From ZLKRG08 sp046094385 (GTDB taxonomy: Bacteria; Actinomycetota; Actinomycetes; Nanopelagicales; Nanopelagicaceae), in assembly GCA_046094385.1 (NCBI GenBank), contig JBJTHJ010000004.1:1-42465 (forward strand): a DNA stretch of 42,465 bases, given 5' to 3'. Made by a program: the position numbers and the translations under genes. The notes under the pieces are model-generated. The model was not told the origin of the DNA. It did no database searches and saw nothing but the letters and a program-made list of their open reading frames with translations. This document shows positions 24,262 through 33,286 of this stretch, one piece after another. Numbering within the stretch: position 1 is the stretch's first letter; the number at the start of each line of letters is the position of its first letter.

Positions 24262-26145
24262 TCAAGCATTCTCAATTTCACCAGTTTCCATATTCAAGCT
24301 CTCTTGCTTTGAGATTTCCGCTAAATGCTCGTAAATAGCGGTGGCAAGTCGCATCCCAATTCCAGGGGTCTTGGCAATATCTTCGATGCTAGCCTTCCTA
24401 ATTGCCGATATCGAACCAAATCTATCTAGGAGCGCAGCTCTTCTATTTGGACCTAAGGCATCGATCTCATCTAATAGGGACTCCAACATAATCTTGGATC
24501 GCCTAGATCTATGAAAAGTGATCGCGAATCTATGCGCCTCATCTCTTGCTCGTTGCAATAGATAGAGACCTTCGCTGTTGCGGGGCATGATGATGGGGTC
24601 AGGATCTCCTGGCAACCAAAGTTCCTCTAATCTTTTGGCTAAACCAACCACTGCGATATCGGTGATCCCAAGTTCCAATAGCGCGCGTTCGGCCGCTGAT
24701 ACTTGGGGAGAGCCGCCATCGACCAGAATCAAGTTTGGTGCATACGCAAACTTGCCGGCAGTCTCGCCAATCTCCACATTTTGATCTGAGAGCCACCGTT
24801 TCATCCTTCTGGTAATTACTTGATGCATCGCTCTAGTGTCATCTGGTGCGCTTTCGGTTTCAATGATGAAACGTCGATAATCGCTCTTCTTGGGTTGGCC
24901 ATCTTCAAACACCACCATCGATGCCACAACTGTAGTTCCCGAGATATTAGAGATATCAAAGCATTCGATTCGAAGTGGTGGCGCGTCCAAAGCTAAGGAC
25001 TCTTGAATTTGAGTCAGCGCTCGACCACTAACTGCGGCATCACTTGCCCGTTTTGATAGATATTGAATCAGAGAGTACCTGGCATTTCGCTCTACGGTTT
25101 GAGAAAGTTCTAGCTTCTCACCTCGTTGTGGAACTTTGATTTCAACTTTCAAACCTCTAAGTCTTGTGAGCAATTCGCTCAAATTGATATCCACCGGTCT
25201 ATTTACGATCAACTCCGAAGGTATCTCTTCCTCGGAGTAGATACTAAGAAGAAAAGGTGTTAGTTCATCCTCTCCCTCTGGGATCTCATTTTGATCGAGA
25301 ATCCAACTTCGAGAGCCGCGAATGGCCCCGCTACGAATCTTGAAGATCGATGCAGCGGTATGCAAACCTTCGCTATAAAGTGAGATCACATCGCCATTTA
25401 AGGTTTCAGATAGCGCTGCTTCGGTGGATTTGTTGGCAGTGGTAAGCGCCGAGATTTGATCACGCAATCGGGCTGCACGTTCGAACTCCTCAAGTTTGGC
25501 GGCCTCTGCCATCTCCTGCTCTAGAATTGAGAGCAGATCGGAATTTCCACTAGATAGAAATCGATCCAATTTTTCGGCCAACTCTTTGTGATCGCTCTCT
25601 GAGATCCAACCTACGCAAGGTGCCGAGCATTTTCCAATATCTCCAAGGAGGCATTGGCGTTTAGTTGCTTTCGCTCGCTCGAAATTCCCAGCAGTGCAAC
25701 TTCTTACCGGAAAGACCTTCAACAAAGTGTCATGAGTGGTGCGAAGCGCCCATGCTTGAATGTATGGGCCGTAATATTTGATGCCTTTGCGTTTTTCTTG
25801 GCGGGTAATGAATAACCTAGGAAATTTATCGTTAAGTGTCAGCGCCAGATATGGATATGACTTATCGTCTCGAAAACGGACATTAAATGGTGGTTTGTAC
25901 TGTTTGATCCAGGTGTACTCCAACTGGAGCGCTTCTACCTCACCACTTACAATCGTCCAATCGACTCGAACTGCCTGACTAACCATTCGTTCAGTTCGTT
26001 CGGGCAAGCCACTTTGAAAGTAGCTACCAAGGCGATTCTTTAGACTCTTGGCCTTACCGACATATAGCACTCGATCTTCGCTATCGAAGAAGCGATAAAC
26101 CCCAGGTTCATTTGGAATCTGCTCCGGTCTAAAGTTTGCCGGCAT
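24262..26145 (-). CDS. uvrC: Excinuclease ABC subunit C
   Basis: UvrC makes the two incisions on either side of a DNA lesion in nucleotide excision repair. The 627-residue protein has an N-terminal GIY-YIG nuclease (GVYRFFDSEDRVLYVGKAKSLKNRL), a cysteine-rich patch (CTAGNF...CLLGDIGKCSAPCVGW), a UVR motif (LEEFERAARLRDQISAL), the C-terminal RNase H-like nuclease (IECFDISNISGTTVVASMVVF, LILVDGGSPQV) and helix-hairpin-helix motifs near the end (FGSISAIRKASIEDIAKTPG IG). It starts 2 bp after the uvrA stop, so the incision enzyme is made together with the damage-recognition proteins. Confidence 0.96.
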   Translation of the reverse strand: MPANFRPEQIPNEPGVYRFFDSEDRVLYVGKAKSLKNRLGSYFQSGLPERTERMVSQAVRVDWTIVSGEVEALQLEYTWIKQYKPPFNVRFRDDKSYPYLALTLNDKFPRLFITRQEKRKGIKYYGPYIQAWALRTTHDTLLKVFPVRSCTAGNFERAKATKRQCLLGDIGKCSAPCVGWISESDHKELAEKLDRFLSSGNSDLLSILEQEMAEAAKLEEFERAARLRDQISALTTANKSTEAALSETLNGDVISLYSEGLHTAASIFKIRSGAIRGSRSWILDQNEIPEGEDELTPFLLSIYSEEEIPSELIVNRPVDINLSELLTRLRGLKVEIKVPQRGEKLELSQTVERNARYSLIQYLSKRASDAAVSGRALTQIQESLALDAPPLRIECFDISNISGTTVVASMVVFEDGQPKKSDYRRFIIETESAPDDTRAMHQVITRRMKRWLSDQNVEIGETAGKFAYAPNLILVDGGSPQVSAAERALLELGITDIAVVGLAKRLEELWLPGDPDPIIMPRNSEGLYLLQRARDEAHRFAITFHRSRRSKIMLESLLDEIDALGPNRRAALLDRFGSISAIRKASIEDIAKTPGIGMRLATAIYEHLAEISKQESLNMETGEIENA

Positions 26146-26147
26146 CT

Positions 26148-29048
26148 CTACTTACTTCTAACTACCTTCGAAGTGCTGGATTGCGGCTTACTTGGAGTCT
26201 TTTCTCTCTTTGTTGAGCGATTGTTTGAGAGAATCTCCTTTACAAATTGCCCGGTATAACTATTGGCAACTTTGGCGACTGTTTCAGGAGTACCTTGCGC
26301 AACCACTTCGCCACCTCTAAATCCACCCTCTGGACCCATATCGATGATCCAATCTGCGCTCTTGATTACATCAAGATTATGTTCGATGACAACTACCGTA
26401 TTTCCGGTATCCACCAATCTATTTAGAACTACCAATAATTTACTAACATCCTCAAAGTGCAGACCAGTTGTGGGTTCATCTAGAACGTAGATGGTTCTAC
26501 CCGTTGAGCGTCTCTGTAATTCGGTAGCCAACTTAACTCGTTGAGCTTCACCGCCAGATAATGTCGGAGCCGATTGGCCAAGTCGCACATATCCCAACCC
26601 GACATCGCATAACGTCTTTAAGTATCGGGCAATCGTGGGTACCGATTCAAAGAATCTATGCGCCTCTTCGATCGGCATATCCAAGACATCGGCGATGGTC
26701 TTGCCTTTGTAGTGAACTTCAAGTGTCTCGCGGTTGTACCGCGCTCCATGACAGACTTCACAAGGTACATAAACATCCGGCAAGAAATTCATCTCGATTG
26801 TGATGGTGCCATCGCCGGCACAATTCTCGCAGCGGCCACCTTTTACATTAAAGCTAAACCGTCCCTGTTGGTATCCCCGAACTTTTGCCTCTGTGGTCTC
26901 AGCGAAGAGCGCACGTACTTTGTCAAAAACACCGGTATAAGTCGCTGGATTAGAGCGTGGTGTTCTACCAATTGGCGATTGGTCTACGTGTACGACTTTA
27001 TCCAAATTATCGACACCAGTTACGGTTCTATGGCGACCTGCCACCATACGTGCACCATTTAGTTTGTTGGCTAGCGCCACATAGAGGATGTCATTTACCA
27101 AAGTGGATTTTCCAGAGCCAGAGACGCCGGTAACTGCAACAAAGAGTCCTAATGGGATCTCCACATCGATATCTTTGAGATTATTCTCTTTAGCTCCCTT
27201 AACGACCAATTTTCGTTTGGGATCTATGGCTCTTCGTTTGCTTGGGATTTGGATCGCTTTGCGTCCGGAGATGTATGCGCCAGTAATCGAATCCTTATTG
27301 TTGATCAAATCCTCATAAGTACCACTTACTACGACTTTACCGCCATGTTCGCCAGCGCCGGGACCAATATCAACCACCCAATCAGCGGTGCGAATCGTCT
27401 CTTCATCATGTTCGACCACAATCAAGGTATTTCCAAGATTTCTAAGTCGAGTCAAAGTATCAATCAACCTACGATTATCCCTTTGATGCAGACCAATACT
27501 TGGTTCATCAAGGACATAGAGCACGCCAACTAACCCAGAGCCAATCTGAGTGGCAAGTCGAATTCTCTGCGCCTCGCCACCTGATAATGAGCCAGCGGCC
27601 CTAGATAGAGTCAAATAATCGAGACCTACATCTAGAAGGAATCCCAAGCGTTCATGTACCTCTTTTAAAACACGTTCAGCAATCTTGGCTTCACGTGCAT
27701 TTAATTTAATCTCTTTTAGGAATTTGGCACAGTCATCGATTGAAAGCTCGCAAACTTCATAAATTGATTTACTGCCAATTGTCACTGCCAGAATCTCTGG
27801 CTTTAAACGCGCTCCTTTGCAGACGGCACACGGAATCTCCCGCATAAAAGATTCATATTTATCTCGGGCATAATCACTATCAGTTTCACCATGTTTACGA
27901 TGGATAAATGGAATGACGCCTTCATAGCCAGTTGAATAATTGCGAACTCGGCCATATCTATTCTTATATTTAACATGAACTTCATAGTCATAACCGTGCA
28001 GAACTGCAGTCTTTGCCTTCTCGCTCAACTTCTTCCATGGAGTATTTATCGAGAATTTGAGATCTTCGGCCAAACCTTCAAGAAGGCGCATAAAGTACTC
28101 GCTGCCACTGCTTGTAGACCAGAGCGCAATCGCACCCTCTGCGATGGAGATTGAGTCATCTGGGATGATCAACTCCTCATCCACCTCTAGTTTGGTGCCT
28201 AACCCGGTACATTCTGGACAAGCACCGAAAGGTGAATTAAACGAGAAGGATCTTGGTTCTAACTCTTCGAAAGATAACCCACAATCATGACAAGCAAGAT
28301 GCTCTGAGTAGGTTAACTCTTCTTTTCCAATCACATCTAAAACCACTATGCCATTGCCAAGTTTCAAGGCAATCTCTATGGAATCGGTGATGCGCGATTT
28401 AGATTCGGGCTTTACTTGCAATCTATCGACCACTATTTCAATGGTGTGTTTCTCTTGTTTCTTCAATTTTGGTGGTTCGGAAAGTTGAATCACCGATCCA
28501 TCTACTCTGGCACGTGAGAAACCTTGAGTTATCAACTCCTGCCAAACATCGGCAAACTCACCTTTTCTGGCTCTAACCATCGGAGCTAGTACTTGGAATT
28601 TGGTGCCCGCCGGCAATTCTAGAATTTGATCGACGATCGCCTGCGGGGTCTGTCTTGCTACCTCTTTGCCACAATTAGGGCAATGTGGTCTTCCCGCTCG
28701 AGCAAAAAGTAGCCGGAGATAATCGTAAACCTCTGTGATCGTACCGACTGTCGAACGTGGGTTTCGATTAGTTGACTTTTGATCTATGGAGACAGCCGGC
28801 GAGAGACCTTCGATGAAATCCACATCTGGCTTATCCATCTGACCTAAGAATTGGCGCGCATATGCCGATAGGGATTCAACATATCTACGTTGCCCCTCCG
28901 CGAAGATGGTGTCAAAAGCAAGCGAAGACTTTCCAGATCCCGAGAGGCCGGTGAAGACGACCAGCGCATTTCTAGGTAGCTCTAGCGAGACATTCTTTAA
29001 ATTATGTTCGCGTGCGCCACGAACCACTAATTTTTCATGTTCAGCCAA
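26148..29048 (-). CDS. uvrA: Excinuclease ABC subunit A
   Basis: UvrA is the ATP-dependent damage-recognition dimer of nucleotide excision repair. The 966-residue protein has two ABC ATPase halves: Walker A FTGLSGSGKSSLAF near residue 35 and GVSGSGKSTLVN near 640, with matching signatures SLSGGEAQRIRLA and TLSGGEAQRVKLA. Zinc-module cysteines are seen in PHCPNCGKE, CHDCGLSFEE...CPECTG and CENCAGDGTI...CEVCHG. The start is TTG, directly after the uvrB stop, with GAGG 8 nt upstream; the sequence MAEHEKLVVRGAREHNLKN then matches the family. It sits between uvrB and uvrC, an arrangement in which all three subunits are contiguous. Confidence 0.97.
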   Translation of the reverse strand: MAEHEKLVVRGAREHNLKNVSLELPRNALVVFTGLSGSGKSSLAFDTIFAEGQRRYVESLSAYARQFLGQMDKPDVDFIEGLSPAVSIDQKSTNRNPRSTVGTITEVYDYLRLLFARAGRPHCPNCGKEVARQTPQAIVDQILELPAGTKFQVLAPMVRARKGEFADVWQELITQGFSRARVDGSVIQLSEPPKLKKQEKHTIEIVVDRLQVKPESKSRITDSIEIALKLGNGIVVLDVIGKEELTYSEHLACHDCGLSFEELEPRSFSFNSPFGACPECTGLGTKLEVDEELIIPDDSISIAEGAIALWSTSSGSEYFMRLLEGLAEDLKFSINTPWKKLSEKAKTAVLHGYDYEVHVKYKNRYGRVRNYSTGYEGVIPFIHRKHGETDSDYARDKYESFMREIPCAVCKGARLKPEILAVTIGSKSIYEVCELSIDDCAKFLKEIKLNAREAKIAERVLKEVHERLGFLLDVGLDYLTLSRAAGSLSGGEAQRIRLATQIGSGLVGVLYVLDEPSIGLHQRDNRRLIDTLTRLRNLGNTLIVVEHDEETIRTADWVVDIGPGAGEHGGKVVVSGTYEDLINNKDSITGAYISGRKAIQIPSKRRAIDPKRKLVVKGAKENNLKDIDVEIPLGLFVAVTGVSGSGKSTLVNDILYVALANKLNGARMVAGRHRTVTGVDNLDKVVHVDQSPIGRTPRSNPATYTGVFDKVRALFAETTEAKVRGYQQGRFSFNVKGGRCENCAGDGTITIEMNFLPDVYVPCEVCHGARYNRETLEVHYKGKTIADVLDMPIEEAHRFFESVPTIARYLKTLCDVGLGYVRLGQSAPTLSGGEAQRVKLATELQRRSTGRTIYVLDEPTTGLHFEDVSKLLVVLNRLVDTGNTVVVIEHNLDVIKSADWIIDMGPEGGFRGGEVVAQGTPETVAKVANSYTGQFVKEILSNNRSTKREKTPSKPQSSTSKVVRSK

Positions 29049-31118
29049 TTAATTCGCCTCTTCCATCGCGCGAAGTTCACGCTTCAAATCTTTGATCTCA
29101 TCGCGTAGGCGCGCTGCCAACTCAAATTGGAGTTCACTTGCTGCGCTTCGCATCTGTTCGGTGAGCGACTCTATCAATGCCAGCAATTCCTGTCGTGGTA
29201 GCGAAGCCAGGCTCTTTGTGTGAACTCCAATTGCGGGAGTTTGACTTCGATTCTTACCCGATAAGAGCAGGTCGGTATCGGCCTCTTCCTTGGCTATCAA
29301 TTCGGTGATATCTGAGATCTTCTTACGTAATGGTTGTGGATCTACTCCCCGCTCCTTGTTGTATGCGATCTGTTTTGCTCTTCTGCGATTGGTCTCATCG
29401 ATGGCTCTCTGCATTGAATCGGTGATGTTATCTGCGTACATATGTACTTCACCTGAGACATTTCTGGCAGCGCGTCCAATGGTTTGAATTAACGAAGTGG
29501 CAGAGCGAAGAAAACCCTCTTTGTCCGCATCAAGAATCGCAACTAATGAAACCTCCGGAAGATCTAAGCCTTCTCGTAGGAGATTGATACCGACCAGAAC
29601 ATCGTATTCACCAAGTCGCAATTCACGAAGCAGCTCTACTCTTCTCAAGGTATCGACCTCCGAATGTAGATATCGAACTCGAACCTTCCGCTCTTGCAAG
29701 TAATCAGTTAAATCCTCGGCCATCTTCTTCGTTAGCGTAGTTACCAGAGTTCGCTCATTGCGTTCGGCGCGAGCATTTATTTCGCCCAAGAGATCATCGA
29801 TCTGCCCACGAATTGGTTTCACGACAATCTTTGGGTCCACCAAGCCAGTTGGTCTAATAACCTGCTCGACAAATTCGCCACCAGTCTTTTCAAGTTCATA
29901 TTTACCAGGCGTGGCGGAGAGATAGATCTTCTGGCCTACTCGTTCCAAGAACTCGGGAAATTTAAGGGGGCGGTTATCCATTGCACTTGGCAATCTAAAT
30001 CCATGTTCGACGAGAGTTCGCTTTCTTGAAGCATCCCCTTCATACATCGCCCCAATCTGTGGCACCGTAACATGGCTCTCATCGATTACTACCAAGAAAT
30101 CTTCAGGGAAATAATCTAAGAGACAGTTTGGGGCGCTTCCAGGTGGGCGATCATCTAAATATCTTGAATAGTTCTCAATTCCGCTGCAGAATCCAAGTTG
30201 TTGCATCATCTCCATATCAAAAGTAGTACGCATACGTAGACGTTGGGCTTCGAGTAATTTATTCTCGCGCTCGAATTTGGTTACTTGCATCTCCATGTCG
30301 GCTTCGATCTCTCCAAGTGCGCGTTTCATGGTCTCAGGTCCTGCGGCGTAATGGGTAGCTGGAAAGATATACATCTCAGTTTCGTCGCGGATGATCTCTC
30401 CGGTTAGAGGATGTAGCGTGGTGATTCTTTCAATCTCATCGCCGAACATCTCTATTCGTAAAGCCAACTCTTCGTACATTGGAATTATCTCGATGGTGTC
30501 ACCCCGCACTCGGAAGGTGCCACGTTCAAAGGCCAAATCATTTCGCTTATATTGGATATCTACGAATTTACGGAGTAGCAAATTTCTATCGATCTCATCG
30601 CCAACTCTAAGTCTCACCATTCGATCCACATACTCTTGCGGAGTTCCTAACCCATATATGCAAGATACTGTAGCCACCACAATTACATCCCTGCGTGTAA
30701 GTAGCGAGTTAGTCGCAGAATGTCTAAGTCGCTCAACCTCAGCGTTAACGCTGGAATCTTTCTCTATGAAGGTATCGGTTTGTGGCACATATGCCTCTGG
30801 CTGGTAATAATCGTAGTAACTTACGAAATACTCCACTGCATTATTTGGAAAGAGTTCTCTAAACTCATTTGCTAACTGGGCAGCTAAAGTCTTGTTATGT
30901 ACCAGCACCAATGTTGGTCGCTGTAACCGCTCAATCATCCAAGCGGTAGTGGCAGATTTACCGGTTCCCGTAGCGCCAAGTAAGACCACATCTGGTTCTC
31001 CGACGTTGATTCTGCGTACCAGCTCTTCGATAGCCTCTGGTTGATCTCCAGCTGGTTGATAGTCAGAAACAACCACAAAAGGTGCAACTCTTCGTTGCAG
31101 ATCAGTTACTGGACGCAT
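29049..31118 (-). CDS. uvrB: Excinuclease ABC subunit B
   Basis: UvrB is the helicase-like protein that verifies damage and holds UvrC. The 689-residue protein has Walker A GATGTGKSATTAW near residue 50, the DNA-inserting beta-hairpin (YFVSYYDYYQPEAYVPQTDT FIEKDS), the VVIDESHVT helicase motif, IQTIGRAARN, and a C-terminal UVR domain (LQFELAARLRDEIKDLKREL) that contacts UvrC. The ATG lies 17 bp inside the end of coaE, and the stop is adjacent to the uvrA TTG. All motifs are intact and the length is standard. Confidence 0.97.
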   Translation of the reverse strand: MRPVTDLQRRVAPFVVVSDYQPAGDQPEAIEELVRRINVGEPDVVLLGATGTGKSATTAWMIERLQRPTLVLVHNKTLAAQLANEFRELFPNNAVEYFVSYYDYYQPEAYVPQTDTFIEKDSSVNAEVERLRHSATNSLLTRRDVIVVATVSCIYGLGTPQEYVDRMVRLRVGDEIDRNLLLRKFVDIQYKRNDLAFERGTFRVRGDTIEIIPMYEELALRIEMFGDEIERITTLHPLTGEIIRDETEMYIFPATHYAAGPETMKRALGEIEADMEMQVTKFERENKLLEAQRLRMRTTFDMEMMQQLGFCSGIENYSRYLDDRPPGSAPNCLLDYFPEDFLVVIDESHVTVPQIGAMYEGDASRKRTLVEHGFRLPSAMDNRPLKFPEFLERVGQKIYLSATPGKYELEKTGGEFVEQVIRPTGLVDPKIVVKPIRGQIDDLLGEINARAERNERTLVTTLTKKMAEDLTDYLQERKVRVRYLHSEVDTLRRVELLRELRLGEYDVLVGINLLREGLDLPEVSLVAILDADKEGFLRSATSLIQTIGRAARNVSGEVHMYADNITDSMQRAIDETNRRRAKQIAYNKERGVDPQPLRKKISDITELIAKEEADTDLLLSGKNRSQTPAIGVHTKSLASLPRQELLALIESLTEQMRSAASELQFELAARLRDEIKDLKRELRAMEEAN

Positions 31119-31692
31119 TTAGCTCTTCCCAAAGTGCTTCAACTTTACGCAGCAACTCTTCCTCATCTCCATTGTTTTCGATGACAAAGTTTGCGACCGC
31201 TCGACGCTGCGCTTCGGTGGCTTGGCTCTCGATCCTTCTTTGAATCTCACTTTGAAAGAGGCCTCGAGCCTTTAATCGCTCAATGCGGGTATCAATCGGA
31301 GCTTCAACTGTGATTACCAGGTCAAACTTTGAAGCTGCATTTGTCTCAACGAGTAATGGAATCTCATAGATCAAAATCTCATCTTCACCGAGCGCTTGGC
31401 GAGCATCCAATAGCGCTTGTTGAACCTTTGGATGAATTATCCCTTCTAATAACTTACGTTGATTTGGATCAGAGAAGATGATCTCGCCTAATTTTCGACG
31501 GTCGATATCCCCATCTTTTAGGATCTCATCTCCGAATGTCGAAACCACCTCATCGAAACCAGTAGTTCCACGTTCAATAGCAGCCTTGGCCAGCGAATCC
31601 GCATCAATTACCTGCGCGCCTAAGGTGAAGAAATAATTTGCAACTAAAGATTTACCAGCGCCAATACCACCAGTTAATCCAATTACCTTCAT
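31102..31692 (-). CDS. coaE: Dephospho-CoA kinase
   Basis: CoaE phosphorylates the ribose 3'-hydroxyl of dephospho-CoA, the last step of coenzyme A synthesis. The 196-residue protein has the P-loop GLTGGIGAGKSLVA at its N-terminus, the VIDADSLAK motif, a KLLEGIIHPKV segment and the IYEIPLLVET motif. Many actinobacterial CoaE proteins carry an extra C-terminal domain; this one is the short single-domain form. It overlaps uvrB by 17 bp and follows rpsA after a strong terminator. TAGGCT lies exactly 6 nt before the ATG, so transcription of the coaE-uvrBAC series probably begins here. Confidence 0.94.
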   Translation of the reverse strand: MKVIGLTGGIGAGKSLVANYFFTLGAQVIDADSLAKAAIERGTTGFDEVVSTFGDEILKDGDIDRRKLGEIIFSDPNQRKLLEGIIHPKVQQALLDARQALGEDEILIYEIPLLVETNAASKFDLVITVEAPIDTRIERLKARGLFQSEIQRRIESQATEAQRRAVANFVIENNGDEEELLRKVEALWEELNASSN

Positions 31693-31704
31693 GATTTAAG
31701 CCTA
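31693..31704 (-). promoter_or_regulatory. Predicted leaderless promoter -10 of coaE-uvrBAC
   Basis: TAGGCT (31699-31704, minus strand) is followed by 6 nt and the ATG of coaE. It lies 10 bp beyond the rpsA terminator hairpin, so the old transcript would end and the new one begin within about 50 bp. The AGG in the element could act as a weak ribosome-binding site instead. Confidence 0.45.
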
Positions 31705-31713
31705 TCGGTATGA

Positions 31714-31745
31714 AAAATGCTCCGTGAAATCTCACGGAGCATTTT
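31714..31745 (-). terminator. Intrinsic terminator of rpsA
   Basis: A perfect 14-bp inverted repeat (31714-31727 and 31732-31745; arm AAAATGCTCCGTGA) with a 4-nt loop lies between rpsA and coaE. On the minus strand it ends in a run of five T. A-rich on one side and T-rich on the other, it could stop transcription in either direction. It is the clearest terminator in the window. Confidence 0.85.
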
Positions 31746-31760
31746 CGGTAAGTACTTTTT

Positions 31761-33119
31761 TTACTCGGCAGGGGTTGTCTCTGTTGCCTCTGCTGCCTCA
31801 GCCGCCTTGGCTGCTTCCTTCTGTTTCTTATGTGCCATGAAACGTGCCTGCGCTTCAGCGTATTGACGCTCCCACTCTTCGCGTTGCGACTCATAGCCTG
31901 GCTTCCACTCTTGGGCATCCGCATCAAATCCCTCTGGATAGATGAAGTTACCTTCGGCATCGTAACGAGCTGGCATACCGTATTGAGTAGGATCGAATGC
32001 CTCTACTTCAATTTCAGCACCTTCGTTAGCTTGCTTTAGGGATAGCGAAATTCGGCGACGTTCTAAGTCAATATCAATTATCTTTACGAACAATTCATCG
32101 CCAACTTGAACTACCTGCTCTGGAATCTCAACATGGCGTTCTGCCAATTCAGAGATATGCACTAGGCCTTCAATACCTTCGTGTACGCGGATAAATGCGC
32201 CAAATGGAACCAGCTTGGTGACCACACCAGGCACCACAGTGTTAATGGTGTGAGTGCGAGCAAATGCTTGCCATGGATCTTCCTGGGTTGCTTTGAGATA
32301 TAGCGAGACACGTTCGCGCTCGAAATCTACTTCTAGGACTTCAACTGTAACCTCATCGCCAACTTCGACCACCTCAGATGGGTGATCGATATGCTTCCAT
32401 GAAAGTTCAGAGACGTGGACTAGGCCATCTACGCCACCTAGATCAACGAATGCACCAAAGTTTACGATCGATGAAATAACACCGGTTCGGACTTGGCCCT
32501 TCTGAAGTTGATTTAAGAAAGTGGTGCGAGACTCGGATTGAGTCTGCTCTAGGTATGCACGACGTGAAAGAACTACGTTATTGCGATTCTTATCCAATTC
32601 AATGATCCGCGCTTCGACGGTCTTTCCGATATAAGGAGAGAGATCGCGAACTCGGCGCATCTCAACTAACGATGCTGGTAGGAATCCGCGTAGTCCGATA
32701 TCTACGATCAATCCACCCTTTACAACTTCGATGACAGTTCCGGTGACGACCTCGTCGCGCTCCTTCTTGCCTTCGATTTCGCCCCAAGCTTTTTCATATT
32801 GGGCGCGCTTCTTTGAAAGAATTAAACGGCCTTCTTTATCCTCTTTTTGAAGGACTAGGGCCTCAATGCTCTCTCCAACCTTGACCAATTCATTTGGATC
32901 AACGTCGTTACGAATTGATAATTCGCGAGATGGGATTACACCCTCTGTCTTATATCCGACGTCGACTAGAACTTCGTCGCGATCTACTTGGACGATTACG
33001 CCAGATACTAGATCGCCGTCATTGAAATTTCGGATTGTGCCTTCGATTGCGGCTAGAAAATCTTCTGCTGAACCTATGTCATTTATTGCGATGCTAGGCA
33101 GCTTGTTTGATGTGGTCAA
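31761..33119 (-). CDS. rpsA: 30S ribosomal protein S1
   Basis: S1 helps the ribosome bind mRNA. The 452-residue protein carries four S1 RNA-binding domains (about residues 35-105, 120-185, 205-275 and 290-360; e.g. GVISSIVNFGAFVDLGGVDG LVHVSELSW and VVPGVVTKLVPFGAFIRVHEG), as in other actinobacteria, versus six in E. coli, and a charged, Ala/Glu-rich C-terminal tail. The start is TTG with GGAG 4-5 nt upstream; the N-terminus (IAINDIGSAEDFLAAIEGTIRNFNDGD) fits the family. A strong terminator follows it, so it is probably a single-gene transcript. Several genes in this window seem to lack 5' leaders and would not need S1-assisted or Shine-Dalgarno initiation. Confidence 0.96.
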   Translation of the reverse strand: MTTSNKLPSIAINDIGSAEDFLAAIEGTIRNFNDGDLVSGVIVQVDRDEVLVDVGYKTEGVIPSRELSIRNDVDPNELVKVGESIEALVLQKEDKEGRLILSKKRAQYEKAWGEIEGKKERDEVVTGTVIEVVKGGLIVDIGLRGFLPASLVEMRRVRDLSPYIGKTVEARIIELDKNRNNVVLSRRAYLEQTQSESRTTFLNQLQKGQVRTGVISSIVNFGAFVDLGGVDGLVHVSELSWKHIDHPSEVVEVGDEVTVEVLEVDFERERVSLYLKATQEDPWQAFARTHTINTVVPGVVTKLVPFGAFIRVHEGIEGLVHISELAERHVEIPEQVVQVGDELFVKIIDIDLERRRISLSLKQANEGAEIEVEAFDPTQYGMPARYDAEGNFIYPEGFDADAQEWKPGYESQREEWERQYAEAQARFMAHKKQKEAAKAAEAAEATETTPAE

Positions 33120-33133
33120 GATACTCCGTAGGG

Positions 33134-33162
33134 ATAGTTTGAATAGTAGGAATGGGCGTCAA
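33134..33162 (-). promoter_or_regulatory. Possible rpsA promoter
   Basis: On the minus strand TTGACG (33157-33162), a 17-nt spacer and AACTAT (33134-33139) precede the rpsA TTG start and its GGAG ribosome-binding site. The -35 is good and the -10 is weak. A small hairpin (CTTGC-N5-GCAAG, 33179-33193) lies just upstream. Confidence 0.3.
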
Positions 33163-33222
33163 TGGATTTAACGCTCAACTTGCGAAGGGCAAGTTTATGG
33201 GTGGTATTGATAAGGGGCAAAT

Positions 33223-33256
33223 TGGTCCTTTATTCACGCTCGCCAAATAAGGACCA
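33223..33256. promoter_or_regulatory. Inverted repeat in the rpsA/MFS divergent region
   Basis: TGGTCCTT (33223-33230) and AAGGACCA (33249-33256) form a perfect 8-bp inverted repeat, extendable to about 11 bp by TATT/AATA if one T is bulged. The loop is about 11 nt with that extension. It sits 16 bp before the MFS -10 element, so it may be a regulator-binding site; no U-tract follows on either strand, so it is not an obvious terminator. Confidence 0.4.
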
Positions 33257-33271
33257 GTGAAGGAAATGATT

Positions 33272-33286
33272 TAGGCTAGCGTCAGA
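33272..33286 (+). promoter_or_regulatory. Predicted -10 of the MFS transporter gene
   Basis: TAGGCT (33272-33277) is followed by 9 nt and the ATG at 33287. There is no Shine-Dalgarno, so the transcript probably has no leader or one of only a few nucleotides. No good -35 is seen. Confidence 0.4.

Noticed and set aside
26561..27062. Overlapping plus-strand open frames of 80-134 codons opposite uvrA
   Set aside because: They mirror the conserved uvrA coding frame, lack ribosome-binding sites and show no domain; treated as shadow frames.
30391..30807. A 138-codon plus-strand open frame opposite uvrB
   Set aside because: Ser/Arg-rich composition typical of antisense shadows; uvrB on the minus strand is intact and conserved here.
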